From positions 1 to 64,000 of the forward strand of contig CANROC010000010.1 of NCBI GenBank assembly GCA_947632175.1: DNA of 64,000 nt. The letters are read 5' to 3'. The DNA comes from an uncultured Oscillospiraceae bacterium (GTDB lineage: Bacteria; Bacillota; Clostridia; Oscillospirales; Oscillospiraceae). The notes beneath the pieces are model-generated. The model was not told where the DNA came from. It ran no database searches and worked only from the letters and a program-made list of their open reading frames with translations. Made by a program: the position numbers and the translations under genes. Positions 8,462-17,753 of this stretch are shown here, in pieces. Each line of letters begins with the position of its first letter. The first letter of the stretch is position 1.

Positions 8462-9323
8462 GCTCCCGCCCCCTCTCCAGCGCCATGAGGGCGTCCGCCA
8501 TGCGCTCCACGGTGTAGACATTGCCGGGGACCTGTACGCCCAGGGCGATGAGGCGCTCAGAAAGGTCCGTCATCACCGGCGTGGCGAGCCCCATGGCCCG
8601 CAGCTCCGCCCCGTGGGAGAAGACCTCCTCCGGCGTGCCGGTCATGGCCACGCGGCCGTGGTCCAGCACCGCCATGCGGTGGGCGTAGCGGGCGGCCTCG
8701 TCCATGGAGTGGGTGACGATGACGATGGCGGCGTTTGTTTCGTCGTGGTAGCTCAGGATGTTCTCCATGATGCTCTCCCGCCCCGCCGGGTCCAGGCCCG
8801 CCATGGGCTCGTCCAGCACCAGGACCTCCGGCAGCATGGCGATGACGCCGGCGATGGCCGCGCGGCGCTTCTGCCCGCCGGAGAGGTCGAAGGGCGCGCG
8901 CTCCAGCACGTCCTCCTCCAGTCCCACGAACCGGGCGGCGCGGCGGACGCGGCCGTCGATCTCGTCCTGAGGGAGCTTCATGTTTTTGGGACCGAAGGCG
9001 ATATCCTTGTAGACCGTCTCCTCAAAAAGCTGGTATTCCGGGTACTGGAAGACCAGCCCCACGGCGGCTCTGGCGGCCTTCACGGACTTTTTGGACTCAA
9101 AAATGTCCTGGCCATTGAGCAGGACCCGGCCGGAGGTGGGCTTGATGAGGGCGTTCAGGTGCTGGATGAGGGTACTCTTCCCCGATCCGGTGTGGCCGAT
9201 GAGGGCCAGCACCTCGCCCTTACGGATCTCCAGGTCCACGTCCCGCACCGCCGTCAGCTCAAAGGGCGTGCCCTGGGAGTAGACGTGGGTCAGGTGTTCG
9301 ATTTTCAGGATGGGTTCGTTCAT
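8454..9323 (-). CDS. ecfA2: ECF transporter ATPase EcfA2
   Basis: 289 aa ABC ATPase. Walker A is GHTGSGKST (43-51), the Q-loop is VFQYPEYQLFEETV, the signature is FDLSGGQKRR and Walker B is LVLDEPMAGLDP. YPEYQLF is characteristic of EcfA2 versus the NPDNQ of EcfA1. With EcfA1 it powers the shared EcfT module. It is separated from ecfA1 by 47 nt and overlaps ecfT, indicating translational coupling. Confidence 0.95.
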   Translation of the reverse strand: MNEPILKIEHLTHVYSQGTPFELTAVRDVDLEIRKGEVLALIGHTGSGKSTLIQHLNALIKPTSGRVLLNGQDIFESKKSVKAARAAVGLVFQYPEYQLFEETVYKDIAFGPKNMKLPQDEIDGRVRRAARFVGLEEDVLERAPFDLSGGQKRRAAIAGVIAMLPEVLVLDEPMAGLDPAGRESIMENILSYHDETNAAIVIVTHSMDEAARYAHRMAVLDHGRVAMTGTPEEVFSHGAELRAMGLATPVMTDLSERLIALGVQVPGNVYTVERMADALMALERGRERA

Positions 9324-9370
9324 TCGCTGTTCCTTTCGGTGTGGCTTCGGGTCTCCCGAATGCCGCCCGG

Positions 9371-10228
9371 TTATTGTTTAACGGCGTATCTGTCCGCCAG
9401 GACCTTCGCGCACTCCTCCACGGTGAGGGCGGTGAGGGGCAGGTCCACGCCCCGCTTGCGCATCTCCCACAAAAGGCGCACCGTCTCGGGGACGGAGAGG
9501 CCCAGGGCCTCCAGCTCCTCCACACGGGGGAAGACCTCCCGGGGCGCGCCGTCCATGACCACCTTCCCGTCGGACATGACCACCACTCGGTCGGCCCGGA
9601 CGGCCTCCTCCATGTGGTGTGTGATGAGGATGACGGTGGAGCCGTATTCCCGGCGGAGCTTCTCGATGATGTCCATCACGTCCCGCCGTCCCTGGGGGTC
9701 CAGCATGGCGGTGGGCTCGTCAAAGGCCACGCACTCCGGCCGCATGGCCAGCACACCGGCGATGGCCACACGCTGCTTCTGGCCGCCGGAGAGGAGGTGC
9801 GGGGCGTGGTCGCGAAAGCCGTACATCCCCACCATTTTGAGGGCCTCGTCCACGCGGCGTCGTATCTCCGGCGTGGGCACGCCCAGGTTCTCCGGGGCGA
9901 AGGCCACGTCCTCCTCCACCACGTTGGAGACGATCTGGTTGTCCGGGTTCTGGAAGACCATCCCCACGCGGCGGCGGATCTCCAGCGTCAGGTCCTCGGC
10001 CTTGGTGTCCATGCCGAAGACGGTGACAGACCCGCCCTTGGGCAGCAGCAGGGCGTTCAGGTGCCGCGCCAGCGTGGACTTCCCGGACCCGTTGTGGCCC
10101 AAGATCGCCACAAAGGAGCCCTTTTCGATCTCCAGGCTCACCCCGGACAGCACATCCTCCGCCGTCTCCCCCTCGTCGGGGGTATAGAAAAAGGTGAGGT
10201 TATCAATTTGAATAACCGTTTCGTCCAT
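9371..10228 (-). CDS. ecfA1: ECF transporter ATPase EcfA1
   Basis: 285 aa ABC ATPase. Walker A is GHNGSGKST (44-52), the Q-loop is VFQNPDNQIVSNVVEEDVAF, the signature is LLSGGQKQRVAIAG and Walker B is CVAFDEPTAMLDP. NPDNQ identifies the EcfA1 branch. ATG 10228 is chosen because GGAG lies six nucleotides upstream; the in-frame ATG 10240 has no ribosome site. It leads the ECF-truA operon, 40 nt after the DUF6483 gene. Confidence 0.95.
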   Translation of the reverse strand: MDETVIQIDNLTFFYTPDEGETAEDVLSGVSLEIEKGSFVAILGHNGSGKSTLARHLNALLLPKGGSVTVFGMDTKAEDLTLEIRRRVGMVFQNPDNQIVSNVVEEDVAFAPENLGVPTPEIRRRVDEALKMVGMYGFRDHAPHLLSGGQKQRVAIAGVLAMRPECVAFDEPTAMLDPQGRRDVMDIIEKLRREYGSTVILITHHMEEAVRADRVVVMSDGKVVMDGAPREVFPRVEELEALGLSVPETVRLLWEMRKRGVDLPLTALTVEECAKVLADRYAVKQ

Positions 10229-10268
10229 GTTTCGCTCCATCTAATTCATTTGTCGTCTATAGGCCCGG

Positions 10269-10643
10269 TCAAACGCCTAAAAGTGGCCCGTATCCGAATC
10301 TGCGGCAGACATCTGTGAGTCCGGACTGGATTTCTTCCCTGGAAAAGTCGTGCTCCCTGAGGACGTTGTCGTCCAGCTTATTCATCTCCGAGTAGAGATA
10401 AACCGCCAGCCTCAGCCACATTTCATCCGTATCATCCATATTCTCAAAAAGCCAGTCCTCGGCCTTACATAGTTCCCCGTTTCTAAGCCAGTTGTCGAGC
10501 CTCGTCTTCAGCTCTGTTTCTGTACCGCCCACGATCTCCAGAGGCGCTTGGAGGGTCTCCTTCTCTTTGTGAAGAAGAAACTGCACGATCGCCTCGATCA
10601 TCGCCTCAATTTGCCGCATGAGCCAGTCCTTTTGGTAAATCAT
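10269..10643 (-). CDS. DUF6483 family protein
   Basis: 124 aa, soluble and helical. The opening MIYQKDWLMRQIEAMIEAI matches the clostridial DUF6483 family; the central part is TPR-like (CKAEDWLFENMDDTDEMWLRLAVYLYSEMNKLDD) and the C-terminus is GFGYGPLLG-like. No function is known. It is upstream of ecfA1 in the same direction with a 40-nt gap and may be cotranscribed, but I see no functional link to vitamin uptake. Confidence 0.65.
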   Translation of the reverse strand: MIYQKDWLMRQIEAMIEAIVQFLLHKEKETLQAPLEIVGGTETELKTRLDNWLRNGELCKAEDWLFENMDDTDEMWLRLAVYLYSEMNKLDDNVLREHDFSREEIQSGLTDVCRRFGYGPLLGV

Positions 10644-10739
10644 CTGCCGGTCCTTTCAAAGCAGGGAACAAAACCCGCGTAAAACCTATAAAATGACCGC
10701 ATTCTCAGAATCAAAACTCCGCCCGGCAGGCCGTGGGGA

Positions 10740-11084
10740 TCACAAAAGGCAGGACACGGCGGAGTAAAGGATCTCCGTTGTCCGCTTGTGCCGTCCCTTG
10801 CCGTCTTCCGTGGTCAGGAGGAGGCGATTTCTGTTTCCCGCCGGGGAAAGGGTCTCACGCAGCCAGTATCTCCCCTTGAGGTCCGCTTCTCCCCGGACCT
10901 CGCAGCCCTCGAAGCGCAGTCTCCGAAGATGCCGGCTGGGGTGGACGCACACGGCGGAGCAATCCAGCTCCAGCGTGAGACAGTCGCCGTCTAAACCGGC
11001 GTCGGTGATCAAGGCGTCGCCCAACGGGGTTTCCCAAGTCCAGGGGACATAGGATCCGTCGCGCTCCCGCGTCTTGCTCTCCAT
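10740..11084 (-). CDS. Hypothetical protein following an RNA methyltransferase gene
   Basis: 114 aa, not recognised. It starts at ATG 11084 (MESKTRERDGSYVP) behind AAAGGGGG, 20 nt after the upstream methyltransferase stop. The upstream in-frame extension to 11303 is arginine/histidine-rich shadow sequence inside the methyltransferase gene and was not used. The protein has alternating beta-like segments (LTLELDCSAVCVHPS, RFEGCEVRGEADLKGRYWLRETL) and no membrane helix or signal peptide. Tight spacing suggests translation with the methyltransferase. Confidence 0.6.
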   Translation of the reverse strand: MESKTRERDGSYVPWTWETPLGDALITDAGLDGDCLTLELDCSAVCVHPSRHLRRLRFEGCEVRGEADLKGRYWLRETLSPAGNRNRLLLTTEDGKGRHKRTTEILYSAVSCLL

Positions 11085-11104
11085 GGTCAGGGCCCCCTTT
11101 CCGC

Positions 11105-11956
11105 TTAAAACTCTACCCGGCACGCCGCGCCGCAGGGTAAGGGCAGGCCGGTGGCGGTGACGGGGAGGCCCAGCTCGTCGCAGGCGGCTTTGCCGCCGGG
11201 GAAGCTCGTCTCGGCCACGTAGCCGATGGTGGAGGCCGAAAGGCCGGTGGTGTAGGAGCTGATGAGTACGAAAAGCGGGTCCCGCGCCAGCACTCCGGCG
11301 CACAGGCGCACGAAGGGCGCGAGGCTCGTCTCCAGCTTCCAGACCTCGCCGCCGGGGCCGCGGCCATAGCTGGGCGGGTCCATGATGAGGGCGTCATAGC
11401 GGTGGCCGCGCCGTATCTCCCGCTCCACGAATTTGACGCAGTCGTCCACGATCCAGCGGACGCTCCCGTCCGCCACGCCGGAGGAAACGGCATTCTCCCT
11501 GGCCCACTGGACCATGCCCTTTGCCGCGTCCACGTGGCAGACGCTGGCCCCCGCTTTCAGCGCCGCCACGGTGGCGGCGCCGGTGTAGGCGAAGAGGTTC
11601 AGCACCGAGACGGGTCTTCCGGCCTTTCGTATCTTCTCCGCGCACCAGTCCCAGTTGGCGGCCTGCTCGGGGAAAAGGCCGGTGTGCTTGAAGTTCATGG
11701 GCTTGACGTTGAAGGTGAGGTCCCGGTAGCGCACCTGCCAGCTCTCCGGCACATCCCGCTTGTCCCAGGCCCCGCCGCCGGCGGAGGAGCGCCGGTACCG
11801 GGCGTCCGCCCGACGCCAGCGCGGGTCGGTCCTGGGGGTATCCCAGATGACCTGGGGGTCCGGGCGGATCAGGATCTGATCCCCCCAGCGCTCCAGCCGC
11901 TCGCCCTTTGAGCAGTCAATGAGCTCATAGTCCTTCCATTTTTCCGCAGACCACAT
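11105..11956 (-). CDS. Class I SAM-dependent methyltransferase, RlmI/RlmK-like
   Basis: 283 aa. The Rossmann core shows motif I VLNLFAYTGAATVAALKAGA, the acidic motif II HVDAAKGMVQWARENA and the catalytic LIMDPPSYGRG motif typical of COG1092-type rRNA cytosine methyltransferases. An N-terminal beta region (GDQILIRPDPQVIW, FKHTGLFPEQAANWDW) is present, but no PUA domain is seen, so it is shorter than RlmI. ATG 11956 has GGAG 7 nt upstream; the frame extends further up to 12037 without a ribosome site. The exact target base is not predictable. Confidence 0.8.
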   Translation of the reverse strand: MWSAEKWKDYELIDCSKGERLERWGDQILIRPDPQVIWDTPRTDPRWRRADARYRRSSAGGGAWDKRDVPESWQVRYRDLTFNVKPMNFKHTGLFPEQAANWDWCAEKIRKAGRPVSVLNLFAYTGAATVAALKAGASVCHVDAAKGMVQWARENAVSSGVADGSVRWIVDDCVKFVEREIRRGHRYDALIMDPPSYGRGPGGEVWKLETSLAPFVRLCAGVLARDPLFVLISSYTTGLSASTIGYVAETSFPGGKAACDELGLPVTATGLPLPCGAACRVEF

Positions 11957-12086
11957 AGGCGTTCTCCATACTTTTCTAATACTCCAATGATATAGAATAC
12001 CATTATAGACACGTAAAGTCAACGGTGGGAATGGCAATCTTACGGGGGAAAATGGGCCGGATTCCGGTATTTTGATACTATAAAGC

Positions 12087-12120
12087 CGACCCCCTCGCCG
12101 GCAATTCGGCGAGGGGGTCG
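12087..12120 (-). terminator. Stem-loop terminator downstream of the aquaporin gene
   Basis: A perfect 14-bp stem (12087-12100 with 12107-12120) has a 6-nt loop. It lies 25 nt after the aquaporin stop. The downstream T tract on the minus strand is short (GCTTTATAG), so efficiency may be moderate. Confidence 0.7.
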
Positions 12121-12145
12121 CGGTTTTGGAAAAATCAGAGGGCCG

Positions 12146-12841
12146 TTACGCCTTTTTGGGGCGGAGGGCCTTGTAGAGGACGGCGGCAAGGGCGGCGCCG
12201 ACCAGGGGGCCGACGATGAAGACCCAGACCTGGGCGAGGGGCTCGGTGTTGCCGCTGATGGCGGCGACAATGGCCGGGCCGATGCTCCGGGCGGGGTTGA
12301 CGGAGGTGCCGGTGAGGCCGATGCCCAGGATGTGGACCAGCGTCAGGGTGAAGCCGATGACCACGCCGGCGAAGGAGCCATGGCCGGCGTCCTTGTCGGT
12401 GACGCCGAGGATAGTGAAAACGAAGATGCAGGTCAGGACGACCTCCACCAAAAGTCCGGCGACGGCGCTGCCGTTCACGCCGGCAAGGCCGTTGGAGCCG
12501 TAGCCGCCGGTCATGTCCGTGACGCCGCCCAGCTTGAAGATAGCGGCCAGGATTCCCGCGCCGGCCAGGGCGCCCAGGCACTGGGACACCACGTAGCCCA
12601 CGAAGTCCTTCACGCTCATGCCGCCGGAGAGGAGCACGCCGAGGCTGACGGCGGGGTTGATGTGACAGCCGGAGATGTTGCCCACGCAGTAGGCCATGCC
12701 CACGATCACAAGGCCGAAAGCCAGGGCGGTGAGGATGTACCCGCCGCCGGCGGCGGCGTCGCACCCCACCAGCATCGCCGTACCGCAGCCCATGATGACG
12801 AGGACAGCCGTGCCGATGAACTCAGCAATGTACTTTTTCAT
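12146..12841 (-). CDS. aqpZ: Aquaporin Z-type water channel (MIP family)
   Basis: 231 aa, six membrane helices with two half-helix NPA motifs (N62-P63-A64 in GCHINPAVSLG and N182-P183-A184 in TSVNPARSIG). The aromatic/arginine filter by position is F42, H170, T179 and R185, the water-selective AqpZ set rather than the wide glycerol-facilitator set. It is monocistronic: its own promoter lies upstream and a terminator hairpin downstream. A role in rapid osmotic water flux follows from the family. Confidence 0.92.
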   Translation of the reverse strand: MKKYIAEFIGTAVLVIMGCGTAMLVGCDAAAGGGYILTALAFGLVIVGMAYCVGNISGCHINPAVSLGVLLSGGMSVKDFVGYVVSQCLGALAGAGILAAIFKLGGVTDMTGGYGSNGLAGVNGSAVAGLLVEVVLTCIFVFTILGVTDKDAGHGSFAGVVIGFTLTLVHILGIGLTGTSVNPARSIGPAIVAAISGNTEPLAQVWVFIVGPLVGAALAAVLYKALRPKKA

Positions 12842-12889
12842 TTGTAAGCCTCCATCGATCTTTTTTCGTCGGAACGAGCCAACAGGTTT

Positions 12890-12918
12890 ATTTTAACACA
12901 ACCGGAACTGTTTGGCAA
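12890..12918 (-). promoter_or_regulatory. Promoter of the aquaporin gene
   Basis: On the minus strand TTGCCA (12918-12913) and TAAAAT (12895-12890) are separated by 17 nt. The gene starts 49 nt downstream with GGAGG before the ATG. It lies in the short gap after the kinase gene, so read-through from that operon is also possible. Confidence 0.7.
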
Positions 12919-12944
12919 GTCTTCATGCAAGATCGGTGGAGAGC

Positions 12945-15900
12945 TCACGGGTTGTTGCGGTAGACCGGTTCGGCGCCGGTCCAGGTGCCCTGGTTGGTGA
13001 TATACGAGGTGTTGTAAACAGAGTCGGTCCGGTAGATCACGACCTCGCCGTGGTTGTCGATCCGGCCCAGGCTCGTAAGGCCGCACCACTGCAGCTCCCA
13101 GGTGTCCCAGTTCTCAATGACGCCGCTGGGCTCCAGCCGCATGTCATTGCTGAAGTACAGCACGCATCTGTTCTCCACGGTGCCGTAGATGAAGCCGCTG
13201 CCTTGCTCCCAGGCGGAGAGCCCCAGGAAGCCGTCATTGATGAGCTTCGCGCCCTCCTCGATGTTGAAGTCGGAGGCATAGACCGTCATATCTCCGTGGT
13301 TGGTGACAACACAGCCGTCGCGGAAACTGGGCGCGCAGCTGACGCACAGGCGCGCGCCGCTCTCCACCGTGACGCTCGTGGAGACGTCGAAGCTCTGGCT
13401 CTGGAAAAAGGACCCGCTCCCCACGGTGTAGCCGTCTGTGGACCCGAGGCCGTTGACATCGAAGAGCACGGCGGCTCCGCTGAGCGTAACGCTGCCGCTT
13501 CCGTTGATCGTCCCCCAATGGAGCATAGAACTGTCCTCAAGCCTCAGCGCCGCGCCGTTCATCTCCATGAGGGAGTAGATCACGGCGGAGGAGCCGCTCA
13601 GGAGGGCCAGCTCCCCGTCCGGGGCCAGATCCAGCGCCACATCCGGCGCGCCCGTGGTGAGCCCTGCGCCGTCCTTCAGGACCAGGGCATGGGCGGCGGC
13701 CGTGCCGTTGAGCGCAAGCAGGGCGCCGTTCTCCACCGTCAGCGTGCCCGTGAGAGTGAGCGTACTGCCGGTCTCCAGCACAAGGTCGCCCCTCACCGTC
13801 AGATCGCCGTCGATCTGAATGTCCGTGCCGTCGGGGATCCTGGCGCCGCCGGAGGCGACGGCCTTTTGGAGCGCCTCGGCGTCGGTCACGTCGGGAAGCT
13901 CAGTCTGTATCCATCTTTGGAGCAAGACCCGGCAGTCTTCGGAGAGGGACAGCCCCGCGATGACCTCGGGGTCACCGTAGAGAGTGGCGTCCGTGAGCTG
14001 TACGCCGCCCGTTGTGGCGAAGCCCGCGCCCACCTCAAAGAAGCCGGTTCCGTATCGGTACTCCCCTGAGAGGATAAAGTCTCCCCCGCCGCGGTGAAAG
14101 ACCATGCCGTTGTTGGAGACGCTGCCGCCCAACCGTACCGAGCCGAAGTTGTTGTTGAACTCCGCGGACGGCTCCAACTGCAGGGATGCCTCGCCGGTCT
14201 GCTCAAACTCCCCGTAGTTGTAAATGAGGCCGTTGGCATTCATTGGGTCGTCGCTCTCGGACTCCACCAGACGGAATTGTCCCATGTTGACGAATACGGA
14301 GTACCGGAGCAGTCTGCCGCCTGACGCCGTGAGCTGCCCCGTATTGACGAGCATTGTCTCCCGCCCTTGGGAAAGAGAGACGCTGACGGCATTGCAGACG
14401 CCCTCGTTGAGAAGCGTCGCGTCCGTTTCGATCTCGATGGTATCCTCCCCGGTCATGACGCCCCGGTTCACCAGCGTGCTCGTGATGTTCTGATAGCCGC
14501 TGTCGGTGACGGTGACGCCCTCGGAGATCAGAAGAGGCTTGCTCACATAGAGGCTCGCGCCGCTCAGGTCCTTGTCCAGCACGACGGCCGTCACCATGGG
14601 GTCGCCCATGGCGGCGTTGAGCTCATCGATGCTGTTTACATGGGCGGCGCCGGCGAAGATCTTCTCCTCATCGAAGATCAGGATCTGGGTCCAGAAAACG
14701 CCGCTCAGGTCCAGGTCCGAGCGGTCGGCCAGCCACAGGAAGTCAAAAGACGTCGCGCCCTCGTCCTCACAGCGTATCTTGCCGCCTTTTTCCGTGTGGA
14801 CGACGCCCATCCCGCTGTAGCCCCCCTCCAGCGTCAGGCACGCGCCCTCGCCCGAGACGGTGATGAAGCCGCCGTCGCTGTTGACGTTCCGGGTGAAGCT
14901 CAGTTCGGAGGTGACGCTGACCTCCGAGGTGATATTCACATCCGCGCAGTTCACGGTGACGGGCTTCGTGATCTCCAGCGGCTCATCTATGCGGAAGCTG
15001 ACCGCCGAAACGGTGACGGCGTCCACGCTGTCGTCGGCCAGGCAATCCTTCAGCGCCTGGAGCGTGCTGACGGTCACCACCTTGGGCTGTGCCGGTTGGG
15101 TGGAGCTGCCCTCCGTTTCCCGGGGCCCGCTCTCAACGGGTTCCGTACCGCCCTGCGTCCCGTCACCGGGCCCGGACGTCCGGCTCCCGAGGGGGATAGC
15201 GACGGCAAGGACAATGGCGATCACCGCCGCCGCGGCGGCGCCGATCCGGAACATGCGGTTCTTCCATAAGGGGACCTTTTCCGGGACCTCCGGGTCCTCC
15301 TTCTGCCAGCCGGCGTAGAGCGTGCATTTGCCCATGACCTCCACGTCCCGGACCGGCTTTTTGCGTCCCTCGTCCAGGAACCAGCCGGTGAAGACGTACC
15401 CCTCCCGCTTCGGGACGGGCATATCCTCCGCCTTCAGCTTGTCGCCGCGGACCACGCACACGTCCGTGACCGCGTCCTCTCCGGCGTCGAAGTGTACCGT
15501 GACCGCCCCTTCATAGAGGGCGGTGTGAAATTCCTTGACCGATTGGAAGCGCGCCTTCGGCTTCACCTTCATCGCCCGCAGCAGCGCCTCCTCCTGGCTC
15601 GCCGTCAAGTCCGCCCCCAGCTTTCTGGGCGGGATCAGGTCGTCCTGGAAGATCCGGTCCATGGACTGCGGCGGCTTCTTTCCGGTGATGCAGAAGTAGA
15701 TCGTCGCCGCCAGGGCGTACACGTCCGTCCACGCCCCCTGCGCGCCGCTGGAGGACTGGTACTGCTCCAGAGGCGCGTATCCGTGGCGCAGCATGATGGT
15801 CATGGTCGCGTCCCCGTCCGCCGCCTCCCTGGCACAGCCAAAGTCCAGGAGCTTGATGATGCCGTGCTCCAGCATCAGGTTGTCGGGGCTGATGTCCCGG

Positions 15901-16499
15901 TGGATGAGGCCCAGCTCGTGCATAGCGCCGAGGGAGTCGAACAGCGGCTCAATGAGGTGCAGGAGCTCCCAGGCCGGCATGGCGCCGCCCCGCTGTTCCA
16001 CCAGCGCGCTGAGCGTGGTCCCGTCGATATACTCCATGACGATATACGCCGTGGCGTTCTCCTCAAAGAAGTCCCGCACGCCCACGATATTGGGCAGCCG
16101 GTCCAGGCGCGCCATGGTCCGGGCCTCCTCCAGGAACCGCTGCTTCCCCTTCTCGAAGATGTCGCTTTGGTTGCCCAAAAAGCTCTCCACCGAGACGGAG
16201 ACGGCGCAGTTCCGGGAAGCCCTGTCCGTGGGGAAATATTCCTTGATCGCCACCTTCAGGCCCAGGACCAGGTCCCGGCCGATGTAGGTGATCCCGAAGC
16301 CTCCCTCTCCCAGGACACGGCCCACGAGATAGCGCTCCCGCAGGACCGTGCCCGCCGGCAGGTGCTTCGGCTGGGACTTGTAGCTCCCCACGGTGAGCCC
16401 ACAGCTGGGGCACGGCTTATCCGGCTCCACCTGCGCCATGCAATAGGGACAGTAGTCCACCTGCACCGGACCTCCTCTCTCCCTGTTTATCGGATCCAT
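12945..16499 (-). CDS. Membrane Ser/Thr protein kinase with zinc ribbon, InlB-type repeat and large ectodomain
   Basis: 1184 aa. Zinc ribbon C17/C20/C30/C33; Hanks kinase domain about 57-330 with GEGGFG (64-69), AIKEYFP lysine K86, HRDISPDN (200-207) and DFG (219-221). The catalytic-loop lysine of HRDxKPxN is replaced by S204. An InlB_B/Listeria-Bacteroides repeat (GYVFTGWFLDEG to TLYAGW, about 333-398) precedes one membrane helix (417-437). The remaining 740 residues are extracytoplasmic, opening with a G/T/E/S-rich linker and continuing with short beta-strand repeats (ALNGTAAAHALVLKDG, LVNTGQLTASGGRLL) suggestive of a beta-solenoid sensor. ATG 16499 has GGAGG 6 nt upstream; a GTG at 16466 also has a good site. 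It overlaps the preceding kinase gene by 13 nt. Ligand and targets are unknown. Confidence 0.88.
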   Translation of the reverse strand: MDPINRERGGPVQVDYCPYCMAQVEPDKPCPSCGLTVGSYKSQPKHLPAGTVLRERYLVGRVLGEGGFGITYIGRDLVLGLKVAIKEYFPTDRASRNCAVSVSVESFLGNQSDIFEKGKQRFLEEARTMARLDRLPNIVGVRDFFEENATAYIVMEYIDGTTLSALVEQRGGAMPAWELLHLIEPLFDSLGAMHELGLIHRDISPDNLMLEHGIIKLLDFGCAREAADGDATMTIMLRHGYAPLEQYQSSSGAQGAWTDVYALAATIYFCITGKKPPQSMDRIFQDDLIPPRKLGADLTASQEEALLRAMKVKPKARFQSVKEFHTALYEGAVTVHFDAGEDAVTDVCVVRGDKLKAEDMPVPKREGYVFTGWFLDEGRKKPVRDVEVMGKCTLYAGWQKEDPEVPEKVPLWKNRMFRIGAAAAAVIAIVLAVAIPLGSRTSGPGDGTQGGTEPVESGPRETEGSSTQPAQPKVVTVSTLQALKDCLADDSVDAVTVSAVSFRIDEPLEITKPVTVNCADVNITSEVSVTSELSFTRNVNSDGGFITVSGEGACLTLEGGYSGMGVVHTEKGGKIRCEDEGATSFDFLWLADRSDLDLSGVFWTQILIFDEEKIFAGAAHVNSIDELNAAMGDPMVTAVVLDKDLSGASLYVSKPLLISEGVTVTDSGYQNITSTLVNRGVMTGEDTIEIETDATLLNEGVCNAVSVSLSQGRETMLVNTGQLTASGGRLLRYSVFVNMGQFRLVESESDDPMNANGLIYNYGEFEQTGEASLQLEPSAEFNNNFGSVRLGGSVSNNGMVFHRGGGDFILSGEYRYGTGFFEVGAGFATTGGVQLTDATLYGDPEVIAGLSLSEDCRVLLQRWIQTELPDVTDAEALQKAVASGGARIPDGTDIQIDGDLTVRGDLVLETGSTLTLTGTLTVENGALLALNGTAAAHALVLKDGAGLTTGAPDVALDLAPDGELALLSGSSAVIYSLMEMNGAALRLEDSSMLHWGTINGSGSVTLSGAAVLFDVNGLGSTDGYTVGSGSFFQSQSFDVSTSVTVESGARLCVSCAPSFRDGCVVTNHGDMTVYASDFNIEEGAKLINDGFLGLSAWEQGSGFIYGTVENRCVLYFSNDMRLEPSGVIENWDTWELQWCGLTSLGRIDNHGEVVIYRTDSVYNTSYITNQGTWTGAEPVYRNNP

Positions 16500-17749
16500 A
16501 GATGTCCTCCGTTCATTGTAACCGATTCCGGGGGATTTTTCAATTGCGTATCATCCGTTTTTTCCTGTTCCGCCGCGACTGCCGCCGGAAGCTCCGGCGC
16601 CGTTGCCCGGACGTCGTGGGAGGCGGTAAGCGCCAGCACCAGTATGAGCGCCAGCACCACCGCCACGCCGGCGAGGATCACCCCCACAAGGTGCGCCTTT
16701 ACAAATTCCGCGAGGGGGTTGGGCACCGGTATGAGGTCCGGCCCGGTGATGGGCCTCGGAGGTATGAGCCACGGGGTGGCGGCGATCAGCGCCTCCTTGA
16801 ACTCCTCCATGGTCTGGTACCTGTCCTCGGGGCGGATCGCCGCGGCCTTTTGCAGAACGGCCTTCTGCTGCGGCGTCAGGCAGTCCGGCAGGAAAAGCGG
16901 GTCTGGCTGGCCGTTTCCCATGACGCAGGAGACGCGTTCTGTGCTCTGCGCCGGGTTTTCGCCCGTGAGGCAGTAGAGGATCGTCATGGCCAGGGTGTAG
17001 ACGTCGGAGTACCTCCCGGCCGGCCCGGCGGTGGACGTCTCCTGCTCCACCGGGGCGTAGCGCGGCTTGAAGTGCTCCGTCATCTTCCCGCCCAGCTGGC
17101 GCGCCGAGCCGAAATCCGTCAGCGTCAGCGTGCCGTCCGGCTTCCACATGATGTTGTCCGGGCATATGTCCCGGTGGATGATGTTCCTGGCGTGGATCCA
17201 GCAGATTCCGTCCATCAGCGGCAGGAGCTTGGGAAAAATCTCCTGCGGCGTCAGCTTCCCGTCCGGCCGGGAACGGACCTCCTTGAAGAGCGGCCTGCCC
17301 GGCAGGTATTCCAGGATGAGATAGGCCGTGCCGTTGATCTCCAGGTAGTCCACGCCCTTGACGATGCTGGGAGGGCTGTTGTCCAGCCTGGAGACGACCT
17401 GCGCCTCCTTGACGAAGCTCATGCGGCCTGTATCCAGCGCATCCTCCTGGCCCGGATAGGGGATCACGTTCACCCCATCGCTGTCGCGCTTGGCCCAGCG
17501 GGCCTTTCGCGCCGGGAAAAACTCCTTGATGGCTACGGCGCTGCCCGTCCGCTTATCTCTGCCCTGGTAGGTGATCCCGAAGCCCCCCTGGCCCAGGACG
17601 GTCTCGATCTCGTAGGCCGCCCCCTCCTTTTGGAGGAGCGTCCCGCGGCGCAGGGCCGGGGGCATATTCTCCCCGCAGTGCGGGCAGATGATGGCCCAGG
17701 GGTCCACGGGCCGTTGACATGCCGGGCAGATTTTTTCGGGTTCCGTCAT
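16487..17749 (-). CDS. Membrane Ser/Thr protein kinase with N-terminal zinc ribbon
   Basis: 420 aa. Zinc ribbon C8/C11/C22/C25 precedes a Hanks-type kinase with GQGGFG (53-58), AIKEFFP lysine K75, HRDICPDN (192-199) and DFG (212-214). The usual catalytic-loop lysine position is C196. A membrane helix at about 353-376 leaves a short extracytoplasmic tail of some 44 residues, far smaller than in the neighbouring kinase. Start ATG 17749 follows AGGAGG at 11 nt and lies 4 nt after the protease-FHA stop; the longer frame to 17803 lies within the protease gene. It probably phosphorylates partners read by the FHA proteins encoded beside it. Confidence 0.88.
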   Translation of the reverse strand: MTEPEKICPACQRPVDPWAIICPHCGENMPPALRRGTLLQKEGAAYEIETVLGQGGFGITYQGRDKRTGSAVAIKEFFPARKARWAKRDSDGVNVIPYPGQEDALDTGRMSFVKEAQVVSRLDNSPPSIVKGVDYLEINGTAYLILEYLPGRPLFKEVRSRPDGKLTPQEIFPKLLPLMDGICWIHARNIIHRDICPDNIMWKPDGTLTLTDFGSARQLGGKMTEHFKPRYAPVEQETSTAGPAGRYSDVYTLAMTILYCLTGENPAQSTERVSCVMGNGQPDPLFLPDCLTPQQKAVLQKAAAIRPEDRYQTMEEFKEALIAATPWLIPPRPITGPDLIPVPNPLAEFVKAHLVGVILAGVAVVLALILVLALTASHDVRATAPELPAAVAAEQEKTDDTQLKNPPESVTMNGGHLWIR

Positions 17750-17753
17750 GGCC

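Noticed and set aside
10644-10739. Promoter before the DUF6483/ECF operon (TTGATT ... TATAGG)
   Set aside because: The spacing and hexamers are weak, and the position relative to the start is not distinctive.
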